Of a stretch of DNA of 64,000 bases, positions 24,534 to 33,303 are shown in pieces. The first letter of the stretch is position 1. Each line of letters starts with the position of its first letter. This DNA is from Pseudomonadota bacterium (lineage in GTDB: Bacteria > Pseudomonadota > Alphaproteobacteria > Sphingomonadales > Sphingomonadaceae). The notes beneath the pieces were generated by a model. That model was not told the DNA's origin and ran no database searches. It worked only from the letters and a program-made list of their open reading frames with translations. Location of the stretch: assembly GCA_023400405.1 (NCBI GenBank), contig JAEXFD010000055.1:1-64000 (forward strand), in the 5' to 3' direction. Both the position numbers and the translations under genes were made by a program.

Positions 24534-27362
24534 ATGCGGTACATGAAACTTGCAGCGCTGGCGCTGGCCGGGACGAGCCTGGCGACGCTGCCCGGGATCG
24601 CGGCGGCGCAGACGGCGGACGGCCAGGGCGTCCCGACGGCCGACGAGAGCGGCGCCAGAAGCGATAGCGAAATCGTCGTGCTCGGCTCGCGCATCCCGCG
24701 CGTGTCTGGCGAGGGCCCGGCGCCGGTCACGACGATCACGTCCGAGGACATCCTGCGCGGCGGCTATCAGAGCGTTCCCGACGTGCTCCGCGCGATCACC
24801 CAGAATGGCGGCGAGACCCAGAGCCAGCAGAGCTTTTCGGGCGCGGACTTCACCCCCGGCGCGCAGCAGGTCGATTTGCGCGGGCTCGGGCCCAACCACA
24901 CGCTGGTGCTGGTCAACGGCCGCCGCATCGCCGACTTCCCCCTGCCGTTCAACGGCAACAGCAACTTCACTGACATCTCGAACATTCCGGTCGGCCTGAT
25001 CGAGCGTGTCGAGGTGCTGAGTGGCAGCGCCTCGGCCATCTACGGTTCGGACGCGATCTCCGGCGTGGTGAATTTTCAGCTCAAGTCCAAGCCCGACGGC
25101 ACGCGGATCGACTATCGCTATGGCGCGACCGAGCATGGCGGCGGTTCGTCCAATCGGCTGAGCGTCACGACGGGCTGGGATACCGGCGGCTTCCACGGCG
25201 TGGTCGGGGTCGAGCTGCTCGATCAGCGCCCGCTCTGGCAATATCAGCGCAAGATCCAGGATTCGACCGCCGACAACCCGGTCGGCGCCACCCTCGCCCG
25301 CCGCACCTTCCTTCGCGCCGACGAAAGCCTCTATTACATCAATCCCGGCAAGGCGACGTGCGACGCGCTGTCCGGCCTCAACGGCGGCACCACTTATTAC
25401 GCATCGCGCCGCAACCGCGATACGATCAGCGGCGACGGCTATTTCTGCGGCAGCAACGAATCGGTCGCCTATGGCACGATGATCTCGAAGCGCCAGTCGG
25501 CGAGCGGCTACGGCGCGCTCGGCTACACGCTGAGCGACCATGCCGAACTGTTCCTCGACGTCCAGGCCAGCTATTCGTCGCTCAAGCTGTTCCGCGATGT
25601 GCTCGACTGGTCCTATGTCGCCCCTGACGGCAATGAGGAAGGGACGTTCTACAATCCCAATTTCCTGACGCGCGCCGCCACCGACAGCGGCGAGCAGCTC
25701 GACAATTGGTCGCGCCAGTTCACGCCCGAGGAAATGGGCGGCTTCGACGTCGGCATGACCCGGAACCGGTCGACCAGCTTCAATGTCACGCCCGGCATCA
25801 AGGGCAGCCTGGGCCGCAGCTGGAATTACGAGTTCAGCCTCAACCACGCCGAATACAGTGCCCGCGTCACCTTCCCGCAAGTGGTGATCGACAAGGCCAA
25901 CGCCTTCTTCCTCGGCCCGCAGGTCGGCACCGATCCGAGCGGCAGTTATGCCCAGTTCAACGCCGATCCGGCCCGGCTCTACAAGCCGCTGACCCCGGCC
26001 GAATATCGCTCGATCACGGCGGATTCGGTGTACCGCCCGAAAAGCTGGGTCAACAACGTCGCGGCCACCGTGAACACTACCGAGCTGTTCCGCCTGCCCG
26101 GCGGGCCGGTGGGCCTGGCCATCTCCGGCGAGGTCGGCAACCAGGGCTATGATCTCAAGCCCGATCCCCTCGCGCTGAAACAATATTATGTCGGCCTCAT
26201 CGATTCGGACGGCAAGGGCACGCGCCAGCACTGGGGCCTGGCGGGCGAAGTCCGGCTGCCCGCACTCTCGTTCCTCGAGCTCGACGCGGCCGGCCGATAC
26301 GATCGCTATTCCTTTGCCGGCAACGGCTTCGGCAAGTTCACCTACAATCTCGGCGCGGTGATCCGCCCGACCAAGGCGCTGATGCTGCGCAGCGCCTATG
26401 GCACCGGCTTCCGCGCGCCGGACCTCAACTATGTCTTCCGCGGGCCGGGCAACACCCATCCCTCCGCCACCGACTATTATCTGTGCCGCACCGATCCGAG
26501 CCAGCCGGCGGACATCACCGACTGCGACTATGCCGATGAAGGGATCATCTCGCACCGTTCGGGCAATCGCCGACTGCGCCCGGAGACCTCGACCTCGCTC
26601 AACGCCGGCATCGCCTGGGCGCCCTCGTCGATTTTCAGCGCCTCGGTCGATTATTTCCGCGTCGCGATGAAGAACCAGGTCCTCGACATGAACATCGACG
26701 ACATCCTGCGCGACGAGGCCGATTGCCGGATCGGCCGGACCCAGTCGGGCACGGCGGTGGACCGCAATTCACCCACCTGCACCGATGCGATCGCCCGGGT
26801 CGAGCGCTATTCGGGCGGCGCGCTGGACGGGCAGCTGCGCGGCGTGTTCATCAATCCGATCAACGTCGCCAAGGAGACAACCGACGGCATCGACGTCGCT
26901 GCGCATCTGCGCGTGCCGACGGCGGGCCTGGGCACCTTCTCGATCGCCGCGAGCTACACCTATGTGCTCAACCACACGATCCGCCAGTATCCGGGCGATC
27001 CCGAGATCAACAAGCTCGTCGCCGAAAGCGGCTACGACATTCCGCGCGACAAAGGCACGGCGAGCCTGACCTGGGACATCGGCAAGCTCTCGACCACGCT
27101 CACCGGCCAGCGGCTGGGCAAGCTGCCCAATTACGATCAGGACGGCTATATCAAGCAGAGCTACCTGTTCAATCTGTCCGCGCAGTACAGCTTCACGGAT
27201 CGTCTGCGCCTGTCGGGCACGATCAACAACCTGTTCGATCAGAACCCGATCAAGGACCGGACCTACAGCTCCTATCCCTATTACGACATCTCGTGGTTCG
27301 ACGGCGTCGGCCGCAGCTTCTATCTGCAGCTGACCTACAAGATGGGCGGGGCGAAGCTGTGA
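24534..27362 (+). CDS. TonB-dependent receptor (peptide-scavenging locus)
   Basis: The product (942 aa from 24534; an ATG at 24522 would add four residues) has a signal peptide (MKLAALALAGTSLATLPGIA region), a TonB-box-like SEIVVLGSRIPR, a plug domain with QQVDLRGLGPNHTLVLVNGR and VEVLSGSASAIYGSDAISGV, and a large barrel ending KMGGAKL. GGGGG lies before the ATG at 24534, which supports that start. It resembles the sphingomonad receptors of about 900-1000 residues that import oligomers. It is followed directly by an exported M20 peptidase (GTGA overlap) and is divergent from an exported S51 peptidase, so the cargo is probably a peptide. Confidence 0.9.
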   Translation: MRYMKLAALALAGTSLATLPGIAAAQTADGQGVPTADESGARSDSEIVVLGSRIPRVSGEGPAPVTTITSEDILRGGYQSVPDVLRAITQNGGETQSQQSFSGADFTPGAQQVDLRGLGPNHTLVLVNGRRIADFPLPFNGNSNFTDISNIPVGLIERVEVLSGSASAIYGSDAISGVVNFQLKSKPDGTRIDYRYGATEHGGGSSNRLSVTTGWDTGGFHGVVGVELLDQRPLWQYQRKIQDSTADNPVGATLARRTFLRADESLYYINPGKATCDALSGLNGGTTYYASRRNRDTISGDGYFCGSNESVAYGTMISKRQSASGYGALGYTLSDHAELFLDVQASYSSLKLFRDVLDWSYVAPDGNEEGTFYNPNFLTRAATDSGEQLDNWSRQFTPEEMGGFDVGMTRNRSTSFNVTPGIKGSLGRSWNYEFSLNHAEYSARVTFPQVVIDKANAFFLGPQVGTDPSGSYAQFNADPARLYKPLTPAEYRSITADSVYRPKSWVNNVAATVNTTELFRLPGGPVGLAISGEVGNQGYDLKPDPLALKQYYVGLIDSDGKGTRQHWGLAGEVRLPALSFLELDAAGRYDRYSFAGNGFGKFTYNLGAVIRPTKALMLRSAYGTGFRAPDLNYVFRGPGNTHPSATDYYLCRTDPSQPADITDCDYADEGIISHRSGNRRLRPETSTSLNAGIAWAPSSIFSASVDYFRVAMKNQVLDMNIDDILRDEADCRIGRTQSGTAVDRNSPTCTDAIARVERYSGGALDGQLRGVFINPINVAKETTDGIDVAAHLRVPTAGLGTFSIAASYTYVLNHTIRQYPGDPEINKLVAESGYDIPRDKGTASLTWDIGKLSTTLTGQRLGKLPNYDQDGYIKQSYLFNLSAQYSFTDRLRLSGTINNLFDQNPIKDRTYSSYPYYDISWFDGVGRSFYLQLTYKMGGAKL

Positions 27363-28675
27363 GGAGGCTCGGCGCGCTGCTGCTCGCAGGCGGCATGCTG
27401 GCGGCGGCAATGCCCGCCGCCGCCCAGGGCCTGAGCCGGGCCGAGAAGACGATCGATCGCACCGTCGACGCCGAATATGAGCGATCGGTGGCGCTGCTCG
27501 CGCGGCTCGTCGATCAGAACAGCGGCACGCTCAACCTGCCCGGCGTCACCAGGGTCGGCGAGATGATGCGCGCCGAGCTCGAGCCGCTCGGCTTTTCCGT
27601 CACCTGGAAGCCGATGGATGCCGTCCAGCGCGCAGGCCACCTCATCGCGGTCCATCGCGGCCGGCCGGGGGCCAAGCGCATCCTCCTGATCGGCCATCTC
27701 GACACGGTCTTCGAGCCGAGCTCGCCTTTCCAGAAATTCGTCCGCACCGGCGATCGCGCCGAAGGGCCTGGGGCCGGCGACGACAAGGGCGGGATGGTCG
27801 TGATCGTCGCGGCGCTGCGCGCGATGAAGGCGGCGGGCACGCTCGACGGTGCGAATATCGAGATCGTCCTGACCGGCGACGAGGAGGATGCCGGCAGCCC
27901 GCACAGCATCTCGCGCGCCGATCTGGTCGCCGCGGGAAAGCGCGCCGATGTCGCGCTCGATTTCGAAGGGCTGGTGATCGACGCCGGCCATGACATGGGC
28001 TCGATCGCGCGCCGCTCGGTGACCGACTGGCGGATCACCACCACGGCGAAGACCGGCCATTCCTCGCTGATCTTCACGCCCGAGATCGGCGACGGCGCCG
28101 TCAACGAGCTCGCGCGCATCCTGGTCGCCTTCCGCAAGGAGCTGCCCGAGCCGAACCTCACCTTTAACGCGGGCGTCATCGCCGGCGGCGCGCGGGCGGC
28201 GATCGATGAAAGCGGCAACGCGACTGCGGGCGGCAAGACCAACATCGTCGCAGCGAGTGCAGTCGCGGTCGGGGATTTCCGAACCCTGAGCGAAGATCAG
28301 ACCGCGCGTGTGCGGGCCAAGATGGAAGCGATCGTGGCAGCCCATGCGCCGGGCGCCGAGGCGCGGATCGAATTCGGCGAGGGCTATCCGGCGATGGCGC
28401 CGACGGCGGGCAACACGGCCCTGCTCGCGGCGCTCAACGGCGTGAATCGCGATCTCGGCCTGCCCGAAATGGCACCGCTCGATCCGCTCAAGCGCGGCGC
28501 GGGAGACATCTCCTTCGTCGCCAGCGACGTCGATAGCCTGGCCGGGCTCGGCACCTACAGCACCGACGACCATGCGCCCGGCGAGACCGTCGACCTCGCC
28601 AGCATCCGCCGCCAGGCCAAGCGAGCCGCGATCCTGATCGGGAGGCTGGGCGCGCAGAAGAGCTCGCGCCGCTGA
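27359..28675 (+). CDS. Exported M20-family peptidase (glutamate carboxypeptidase type)
   Basis: The 438-aa product starts at a GTG overlapping the receptor's TGA (GTGA, 27359-27362), giving a signal peptide (MRRLGALLLAGGMLAAAMPAAAQ). Metal-ligand motifs of M20 enzymes are in place: H113 and D115 in LLIGHLDTVF, the bridging Asp in GPGAGDDKGG (141-142), catalytic Glu in LTGDEEDAG (175-176) and a late TDDHAPGE. The dimerisation domain carries TAKTGHSSLIF. The closest known activity is of carboxypeptidase G2, which removes C-terminal acidic residues. With translational coupling to the TonB receptor it should act in the periplasm on imported peptides. Confidence 0.88.
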   Translation: MRRLGALLLAGGMLAAAMPAAAQGLSRAEKTIDRTVDAEYERSVALLARLVDQNSGTLNLPGVTRVGEMMRAELEPLGFSVTWKPMDAVQRAGHLIAVHRGRPGAKRILLIGHLDTVFEPSSPFQKFVRTGDRAEGPGAGDDKGGMVVIVAALRAMKAAGTLDGANIEIVLTGDEEDAGSPHSISRADLVAAGKRADVALDFEGLVIDAGHDMGSIARRSVTDWRITTTAKTGHSSLIFTPEIGDGAVNELARILVAFRKELPEPNLTFNAGVIAGGARAAIDESGNATAGGKTNIVAASAVAVGDFRTLSEDQTARVRAKMEAIVAAHAPGAEARIEFGEGYPAMAPTAGNTALLAALNGVNRDLGLPEMAPLDPLKRGAGDISFVASDVDSLAGLGTYSTDDHAPGETVDLASIRRQAKRAAILIGRLGAQKSSRR

Positions 28676-28697
28676 GCCTTCGCTGCTCGCAAACGAC

Positions 28698-28733
28698 AAA
28701 AAGCCCGCCAAGTCGTTGACCTGGCGGGCTTTT
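28698..28733. terminator. Bidirectional intrinsic terminator
   Basis: AAAAAGCCCGCCA (28698-28710) pairs with TGGCGGGCTTTT (28722-28733), giving a strong stem flanked by A-run and T-run. It can end both the M20 peptidase transcript (plus) and the tRNA-Val transcript (minus). Confidence 0.88.
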
Positions 28734-28737
28734 GATA

Positions 28738-28812
28738 TGGTGGGCGCGGCAAGGATTGAACTTGCGACCCCTGCGATGTCAACACAGTGCTCTACCACTG
28801 AGCTACGCGCCC
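28738..28812 (-). tRNA. tRNA-Val (GAC), CCA end encoded
   Basis: Minus-strand GGGCGCG acceptor (from 28812), D arm GCTCAGTGGTAGAGC, anticodon arm CTGTG-TTGACAT-CGCAG with anticodon GAC, T arm GCAAGTTCAATCCTTGC, acceptor CGCGCCC, discriminator A and an encoded CCA (28738-28740). All stems pair, and a terminator follows four bases further on. Confidence 0.97.
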
Positions 28813-28881
28813 ATGGGCCCTAAGGCCGAAACGGGAAGCGGGCCTTTAGCGGGCTGCGACGCGCCGCGCAAGGACCCAAAA

Positions 28882-29256
28882 TCAATTAAAGCCGGCGCTC
28901 TCCGCCTCGAACAGCCGATCGACTTCGAGCACGAGGTCGCGCAGGTGGAACGGCTTGGACAACACCCGCGCCTGGGGCATTTCCTTGCCGGCCTTGAGCG
29001 TCACGGCGGCGAAGCCGGTGATGAACATCACGCGCATTTCCGGCGCGAGGTCCGCCGCCTTCTGCGCCAGCTCGATGCCATCCATTTCGGGCATGACGAT
29101 ATCGGTCAGCAGCAGGTCGAAGCGCTCGGTCTCGAGCAGCGGCAGCGCCGCCGTGCCGCGATCCACCGCGGCGACCGCATAGCCGGAGCGCTCGAGCGCG
29201 CGGGTCAGATATTCCCGCATCACGCGATCGTCTTCGGCCAGCAGAATCCGGATCAT
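28882..29256 (-). CDS. cpdR: CpdR-like single-domain response regulator
   Basis: The 124-aa product is a lone receiver domain: acidic pair in ILLAEDDRVM, phospho-acceptor D52 in LLTDIVMPEMDG, Thr in MFITGFA and Lys in VLSKPFHL. There is no output domain. The start MIRILLAEDDRVMREYL and the length match alphaproteobacterial CpdR, which when unphosphorylated primes ClpXP for degradation of cell-cycle proteins and is controlled by the CckA-ChpT relay. It is divergent from the N-formylglutamate amidohydrolase gene. Confidence 0.88.
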   Translation of the reverse strand: MIRILLAEDDRVMREYLTRALERSGYAVAAVDRGTAALPLLETERFDLLLTDIVMPEMDGIELAQKAADLAPEMRVMFITGFAAVTLKAGKEMPQARVLSKPFHLRDLVLEVDRLFEAESAGFN

Positions 29257-29366
29257 CTTCCCACCCAACTCACTCGGCGACATCCTATGCGGAAAGCCCT
29301 TAACATTTTCCAGCCCATGGCTGGCACGGCATTGCGGCGCGGGGATGGCGGGCATAGGCTCGCGCG

Positions 29367-30221
29367 GTGTCCGATTCCCCGAGCGATGCCGCCTTCGTGC
29401 GCCTAGGACCGGCAGAACCGCTGACCCCGGTAATCCTGTCGGTGCCGCATGCCGGACGCGATTATCCCGCGGCGCTCCAGGCTGCGCTGCGCGTGCCGCT
29501 GGCAGCGCTCCGGGGTCTGGAGGATCGTCATGCCGATGCCCTGGCGTTGGCCGCGCGCCGCGACGAGACCTTGTTCGTCGCGCAGCGGGCACGGGCTTGG
29601 ATCGACCTCAATCGCGCCGAAAGCGAGCGTGATCCGCGGCTCGATGACGGCGCATGGCCGCATGGCGCGCCGCTCTCGGCCAAGTTGCGCAGCGGCCTGG
29701 GCCTGGTGCCGCGACGAGTCGGTACCGCGGGGGACATCTGGCGGCGGCGGCTTTCCGCCGACGAGGTCCTGTCTCGAATCCATGCCGACCATCGCCCCTG
29801 GCATGCCGCGATCGGCGCCGCGCTCGCCTCGGCGCGGGCGCGCTTCGGAGTCGCGGTGCTGCTCGACGTCCATTCGATGCCCCCGCTCGGCGACCCGGCA
29901 AGCGCGCCGCGGCTGGTGCCGGGCGATCGGTTCGGCAAATCGGGTTCGGCGCGGTTCGTCGGCCGGATCGAAGGCATCGCGCGCGCGCACGGCGTGGCGA
30001 GTCAGACCAACGCGCCCTATGCCGGCGGCCACATCCTCGATCGGCATGGGGATCCGCGACGCGGCATCCATGCGATCCAGCTCGAATTCGATCGATCGCT
30101 CTATCTCGATCGAGGGCTCGATGCGCCGGGGCCGGGGCTCGGCGCCACGGCGCGGCTGCTGCGCGACATCATCGACGCGGTTGCCGACGAAGCGCTGCCG
30201 CGCGCGGTCGCCGCGGAATAA
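29367..30221 (+). CDS. N-formylglutamate amidohydrolase family protein
   Basis: The 284-aa product matches the N-formylglutamate amidohydrolase family: the opening VILSVPHAGRDYP, IDLNRAESERDPR, a metal-binding-like LLDVHSMPPLG, and ILDRHGDPRRGIHAIQLEFD. Known members hydrolyse N-formyl-L-glutamate to formate and glutamate at the end of one histidine-degradation route. No hut genes are nearby, so its substrate may differ. The start is a GTG; there is no better in-frame ATG before the conserved region. It is divergent from cpdR with a 110-bp gap. Confidence 0.85.
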   Translation: MSDSPSDAAFVRLGPAEPLTPVILSVPHAGRDYPAALQAALRVPLAALRGLEDRHADALALAARRDETLFVAQRARAWIDLNRAESERDPRLDDGAWPHGAPLSAKLRSGLGLVPRRVGTAGDIWRRRLSADEVLSRIHADHRPWHAAIGAALASARARFGVAVLLDVHSMPPLGDPASAPRLVPGDRFGKSGSARFVGRIEGIARAHGVASQTNAPYAGGHILDRHGDPRRGIHAIQLEFDRSLYLDRGLDAPGPGLGATARLLRDIIDAVADEALPRAVAAE

Positions 30222-30228
30222 GCCCAAT

Positions 30229-30334
30229 AAAAAACCACCTCGCGGTTTCCCACGAGGTGGCCAAGGTTCAGGGAGGAGACACGCCCGGAGGCGTGCCGCA
30301 CAGTGTCGCGAAAGGGGGGACACGACACCGTACA
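30229..30334 (-). ncRNA. Candidate trans-acting sRNA with anti-Shine-Dalgarno motifs
   Basis: On the minus strand this stretch of about 105 nt folds into hairpins GTGTCGTGTCC...GCGACAC and CACGCCTCCGGGCGTG, a single-stranded TCTCCTCCCTGAACC, and a final stem CCACCTCG...CGAGGTGG followed by TTTTTTAT (30235-30229), an intrinsic terminator. C-rich segments (CCCCCCTTTC, CTCCTCCC) could pair with ribosome binding sites, as in many alphaproteobacterial sRNAs. A good promoter lies just upstream (30341-30368). It could also be a long 3' tail of the cytochrome b561 transcript. Ends are estimates. Confidence 0.5.
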
Positions 30335-30340
30335 AGGGTA

Positions 30341-30368
30341 AATATATGTGACGGGGCAGATAGTTCAA
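30341..30368 (-). promoter_or_regulatory. Sigma-70-like promoter for the candidate sRNA
   Basis: On the minus strand TTGAAC (30368-30363) and TATATT (30346-30341) are 16 bp apart, with TATTTA two bases further as an alternative. Both boxes are close to consensus, unusual in this GC-rich sequence. The expected transcription start is near 30334. The site lies downstream of the b561 stop codon. Confidence 0.55.
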
Positions 30369-30399
30369 GGGGCTGCGGCGAAGCGTTCGCGCAGAACGT

Positions 30400-30945
30400 T
30401 CAACGGCCGGCGCGGGCCCCCGGCAGCATGCGGGCGAGCACCCGGTCGCGCAGCAGGAAATGGTGGCGCAACGCGCCTCCGACATGGAGCACGACCAGCG
30501 CGGCCATGACGAAGCCCATGGTCTCGTGCGCTTCGTGCAACGTGCCGGCAAGATCGTGCCCGATCGGGATCAGCGGCACCTGGAACAGCCCGAACCAATC
30601 GAACGGTCGCGCGCGCGTCACGTCGCCCGCCCAGAGCCAGCCGCTGAGCGGCAACGCGATCATCAGCACGTAGAACAGCGCATGCGTGACCTTGGCGAAC
30701 GCCTTTTCCCAGCCCGCCATGTGATCGGGGAAGTGCGGCGGCTTGTGCCCCAGCCGCCAGGCGAGCCGAGCGACGCTGAGCACGAGGATGGTGATGCCGA
30801 TCGACTCGTGCAGCGGCATCACTTTCAGTCCCTCGAGCAGGCTCTCGTGGAACAGCCCGAGGAAGAGATTGACGAGAACGAGCGCGGCGATCAGCCAGTG
30901 GAAGCCGATCGCCACGCGATCATAGCTGTCGCCGCGCTCGATCAT
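30400..30945 (-). CDS. Cytochrome b561 family protein
   Basis: The 181-aa product has four membrane segments and the histidines expected to bind two b-type hemes: H in VAIGFHWLIAA, MPLHESIG, FAKVTHALFY and LHVGGALRHH. Such proteins pass electrons from quinol across or within the inner membrane, and some protect against superoxide. The ATG at 30945 lies two bases after the SapC stop, so the two are probably co-translated; the FAD oxidase gene upstream of SapC may be part of the same operon. Confidence 0.9.
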   Translation of the reverse strand: MIERGDSYDRVAIGFHWLIAALVLVNLFLGLFHESLLEGLKVMPLHESIGITILVLSVARLAWRLGHKPPHFPDHMAGWEKAFAKVTHALFYVLMIALPLSGWLWAGDVTRARPFDWFGLFQVPLIPIGHDLAGTLHEAHETMGFVMAALVVLHVGGALRHHFLLRDRVLARMLPGARAGR

Positions 30946-30947
30946 CG

Positions 30948-31727
30948 TCAGGCCTGCGGCACGAGCTGGGGCTGCGGCATCTTGCCCTGCTGCTGCTGGC
31001 GGGTGAACACGTCCCGCATCAGCGCCAGCGAGAACAGATGGGCATAGACCAGCGGCAGCATGCCGTTCTGGACGATCTTGCGCAGCTGGTCGCCGCGCAG
31101 CTCGTTGAGCTTGTTCTCGTCGACCATCATGAAGCCGCGATAGATGAACGGCTGGGCATTGCCCTCGGGCTGGATCGTCACTTCGCCGTCGATCAGCAGG
31201 TCGAGTTCCTTCAGGTCCTGCATGAACTGGTTGGTGCGCGCGCCGGCCTGTTCGAACTGCTCGTTGAACTGGAGGATGTTCTTGGTCAGCTCGCTCGGCT
31301 GGCCATCGGTGAACAGCGGCTCGCCGTCCTCGAACGCGCCGACCGTGTCCGAAGTGGGATCGAAGCAGAGCGACAGTTCCTCGCTCTCCGGGCGCAGGCG
31401 CGCGAGGAGATAGGGATAGCGGCGGATATAGGCCGGGACGTAGAAGTTGGTCTCGATCAGCTTGCCTTCGGCGTCGAAGAAGGTGTTCACGCCCTCGTTG
31501 AGGCCCATCAGCGCCAGCGGCACCGGCTGCTCGCCCTGCGAGAAGACGATCGGCATGAAGCGCTGCGCCATCGGGAACTCCTCGACGGTGAGCGGCACGG
31601 CGTGCTGATCGGCGAGGAACGGCGCCTTGTCGCTCGGGCGAATCTTGAAGTCGCCATGCTGCTGGCTCGAAAGCGGCTGAATATCGTTGTAGAACAAAGG
31701 CAGCGACTGCTGCGGGGCGGAAGCCAT
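30948..31727 (-). CDS. SapC-family protein
   Basis: The 259-aa product matches the SapC family (FLADQHAVPLTVEEFPMAQR, MPIVFSQGEQPVPLALMGLN, then NTFFDAEGKL). The name comes from a protein of a Campylobacter S-layer gene cluster, but its function is unknown; in sphingomonads and Caulobacter relatives copies often sit near TonB receptors or surface genes. There is no signal peptide. It is followed after two bases by the cytochrome b561 gene. Two regions rich in Gln occur, at the N-terminus and in TRQQQQGKMPQPQ. Confidence 0.85.
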   Translation of the reverse strand: MASAPQQSLPLFYNDIQPLSSQQHGDFKIRPSDKAPFLADQHAVPLTVEEFPMAQRFMPIVFSQGEQPVPLALMGLNEGVNTFFDAEGKLIETNFYVPAYIRRYPYLLARLRPESEELSLCFDPTSDTVGAFEDGEPLFTDGQPSELTKNILQFNEQFEQAGARTNQFMQDLKELDLLIDGEVTIQPEGNAQPFIYRGFMMVDENKLNELRGDQLRKIVQNGMLPLVYAHLFSLALMRDVFTRQQQQGKMPQPQLVPQA

Positions 31728-31780
31728 CCAAAATCTCCTGGGAAAATGTGCAAAAAAAGATCGAATCCCGGCCCCGGGGT

Positions 31781-33229
31781 CTATGGTGCGCTTCCTTCGC
31801 GCGCAAGCTTCACCAGCTTTCCGGGATTGAAGAGTTGACGCGGATCAAAAGCAGTCTTGATCGCGCGCAGCGCGTTGAGCCGCGCCGGCGGGCCTAGCCG
31901 CTCGAGTTCGGCGAGTTTCATCTGGCCGATGCCATGTTCGGCCGAGATCGAACCGCCCGCCGCGACGACGAGGTCATAGACGAGCCGGCTCGCCGCCGCC
32001 CCCTGCCCGGCATACCAGGCTTCGCGTTCGACGCCCTCAGGCGCGCGGACATGGAAGTGGACGTTGCCGTCGCCGAGATGACCGAAGCCGGTGGCATGCG
32101 TGCCGGGAAAGGCTTGCTCCACCGCTTTCGCCGCCTCGATCATGAAGCGCGGCATCGCATCGACCGGCACCGAAATGTCGTGCTGCATCGCCGGCCCCAT
32201 CGCGCGTTCGGTTTCGGAAATCGAATCGCGGATCCGCCAGAATGCCTCTACCTGGGCTTCGCTCGCCGAGATCACCGCATCCTCGGCAAGCCCCCGTTCG
32301 AAGGCGGGCGCGAGCAACCGCTCCAGCAGGACCGCAGGCGACTCGGCGGCAGGATCGGTCGTGACCGATTCGATCAGCACCTGCCAGGCATGCGCCCCGG
32401 CAAGCGGCGCACGCGCCCCGGGCACGTGCGCGATCACGCGGTCGACGATCTCCCCCGGGATGATTTCGAAGCTCTCGATCGTATCGGTGCGCGCTTCCAT
32501 CATACGCAGCAGCTCGAGCGCGCGCTGCGGGCTCTCGACACCCACCCAGGCGGCGGCGCGCTCGGCGATCGCCGGATAGAGGCGCAGCGTCGCCGCCGTG
32601 ACGATGCCGAGCGTGCCCTCGGCGCCGATCATCAACTGGTTGAGGTCATAGCCGCGATTGTCCTTCTTGAGCGGCGACAGCCCGTCATGCACCGAACCGT
32701 CGGGCAGCACGGCCTCCACGCCCGCGACCAGGCTGCGCATGTTGCCGAAGCGCAGCACCTGCGTGCCGCCGGCATTGGTCGAGACCAGCCCGCCGATCGT
32801 CGCGCTGCCCTTGGCGCCCAGCGTCAGCGGGAAGCGGCGCCTCGCCTCGCCCGCCGCGGCATGGAGATTGGCGAGGATGACGCCTGCCTCCACCACCGCC
32901 AGGTTACTCTCCGCCGACAAGGTGCGAATCCGGTTCAGCCGCCGCAGCGACACGAGCAGCGCCGAACCGTCGGCCGGCGGAGTCGCGCCTGCGACCATGC
33001 CGGTATTGCCCCCTTGCGGGACGAGCGGGACGCCGAGATCGACCGCTAGCCGGACGATCGCCGCGACTTCCTCCGTGGAGGAGGGCGAGAGCAGTGCAGG
33101 CGCATGGCCCTGATAACGCCCGCGCCAATCGCGCTCCCAGGGGGCGATTTCGTGCGGATCGAGTGTGGCGATCTTCGGGCCGAAGCGATTGTGGACGGCA
33201 TCGACGAGCTGCTGTTGTTGCGGCGTCAT
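31781..33229 (-). CDS. FAD-linked oxidase, D-2-hydroxyacid dehydrogenase type
   Basis: The 482-aa product has the PCMH FAD-binding domain (LVPQGGNTGMVAGATP, LTLGAKGSATIGGLVSTNAG, MIGAEGTLGIVTAATL) and the C-terminal FAD-oxidase domain with GFGHLGDGNVHFHV and SAEHGIGQMKLAEL. This is the D-lactate / D-2-hydroxyglutarate dehydrogenase group, which passes electrons to a flavin protein or the respiratory chain. The exact substrate cannot be told from sequence. It lies 53 bp upstream of the SapC gene on the same strand, and a cytochrome b561 follows, so coupled electron transfer is possible. Confidence 0.88.
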   Translation of the reverse strand: MTPQQQQLVDAVHNRFGPKIATLDPHEIAPWERDWRGRYQGHAPALLSPSSTEEVAAIVRLAVDLGVPLVPQGGNTGMVAGATPPADGSALLVSLRRLNRIRTLSAESNLAVVEAGVILANLHAAAGEARRRFPLTLGAKGSATIGGLVSTNAGGTQVLRFGNMRSLVAGVEAVLPDGSVHDGLSPLKKDNRGYDLNQLMIGAEGTLGIVTAATLRLYPAIAERAAAWVGVESPQRALELLRMMEARTDTIESFEIIPGEIVDRVIAHVPGARAPLAGAHAWQVLIESVTTDPAAESPAVLLERLLAPAFERGLAEDAVISASEAQVEAFWRIRDSISETERAMGPAMQHDISVPVDAMPRFMIEAAKAVEQAFPGTHATGFGHLGDGNVHFHVRAPEGVEREAWYAGQGAAASRLVYDLVVAAGGSISAEHGIGQMKLAELERLGPPARLNALRAIKTAFDPRQLFNPGKLVKLAREGSAP

Positions 33230-33303
33230 GGCAATTTGGGGCTAGCACGAAGCGGGGCAATTCATCCACTGTTCAAGGCTTGGCCGTATATGCCGGGAGT
33301 GAA

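Noticed and set aside
24501..26555. 684-residue minus-strand frame antisense to the TonB receptor
   Set aside because: Low-complexity Ala/Arg/Gly composition typical of GC-rich shadow frames; the plus strand encodes a complete receptor.
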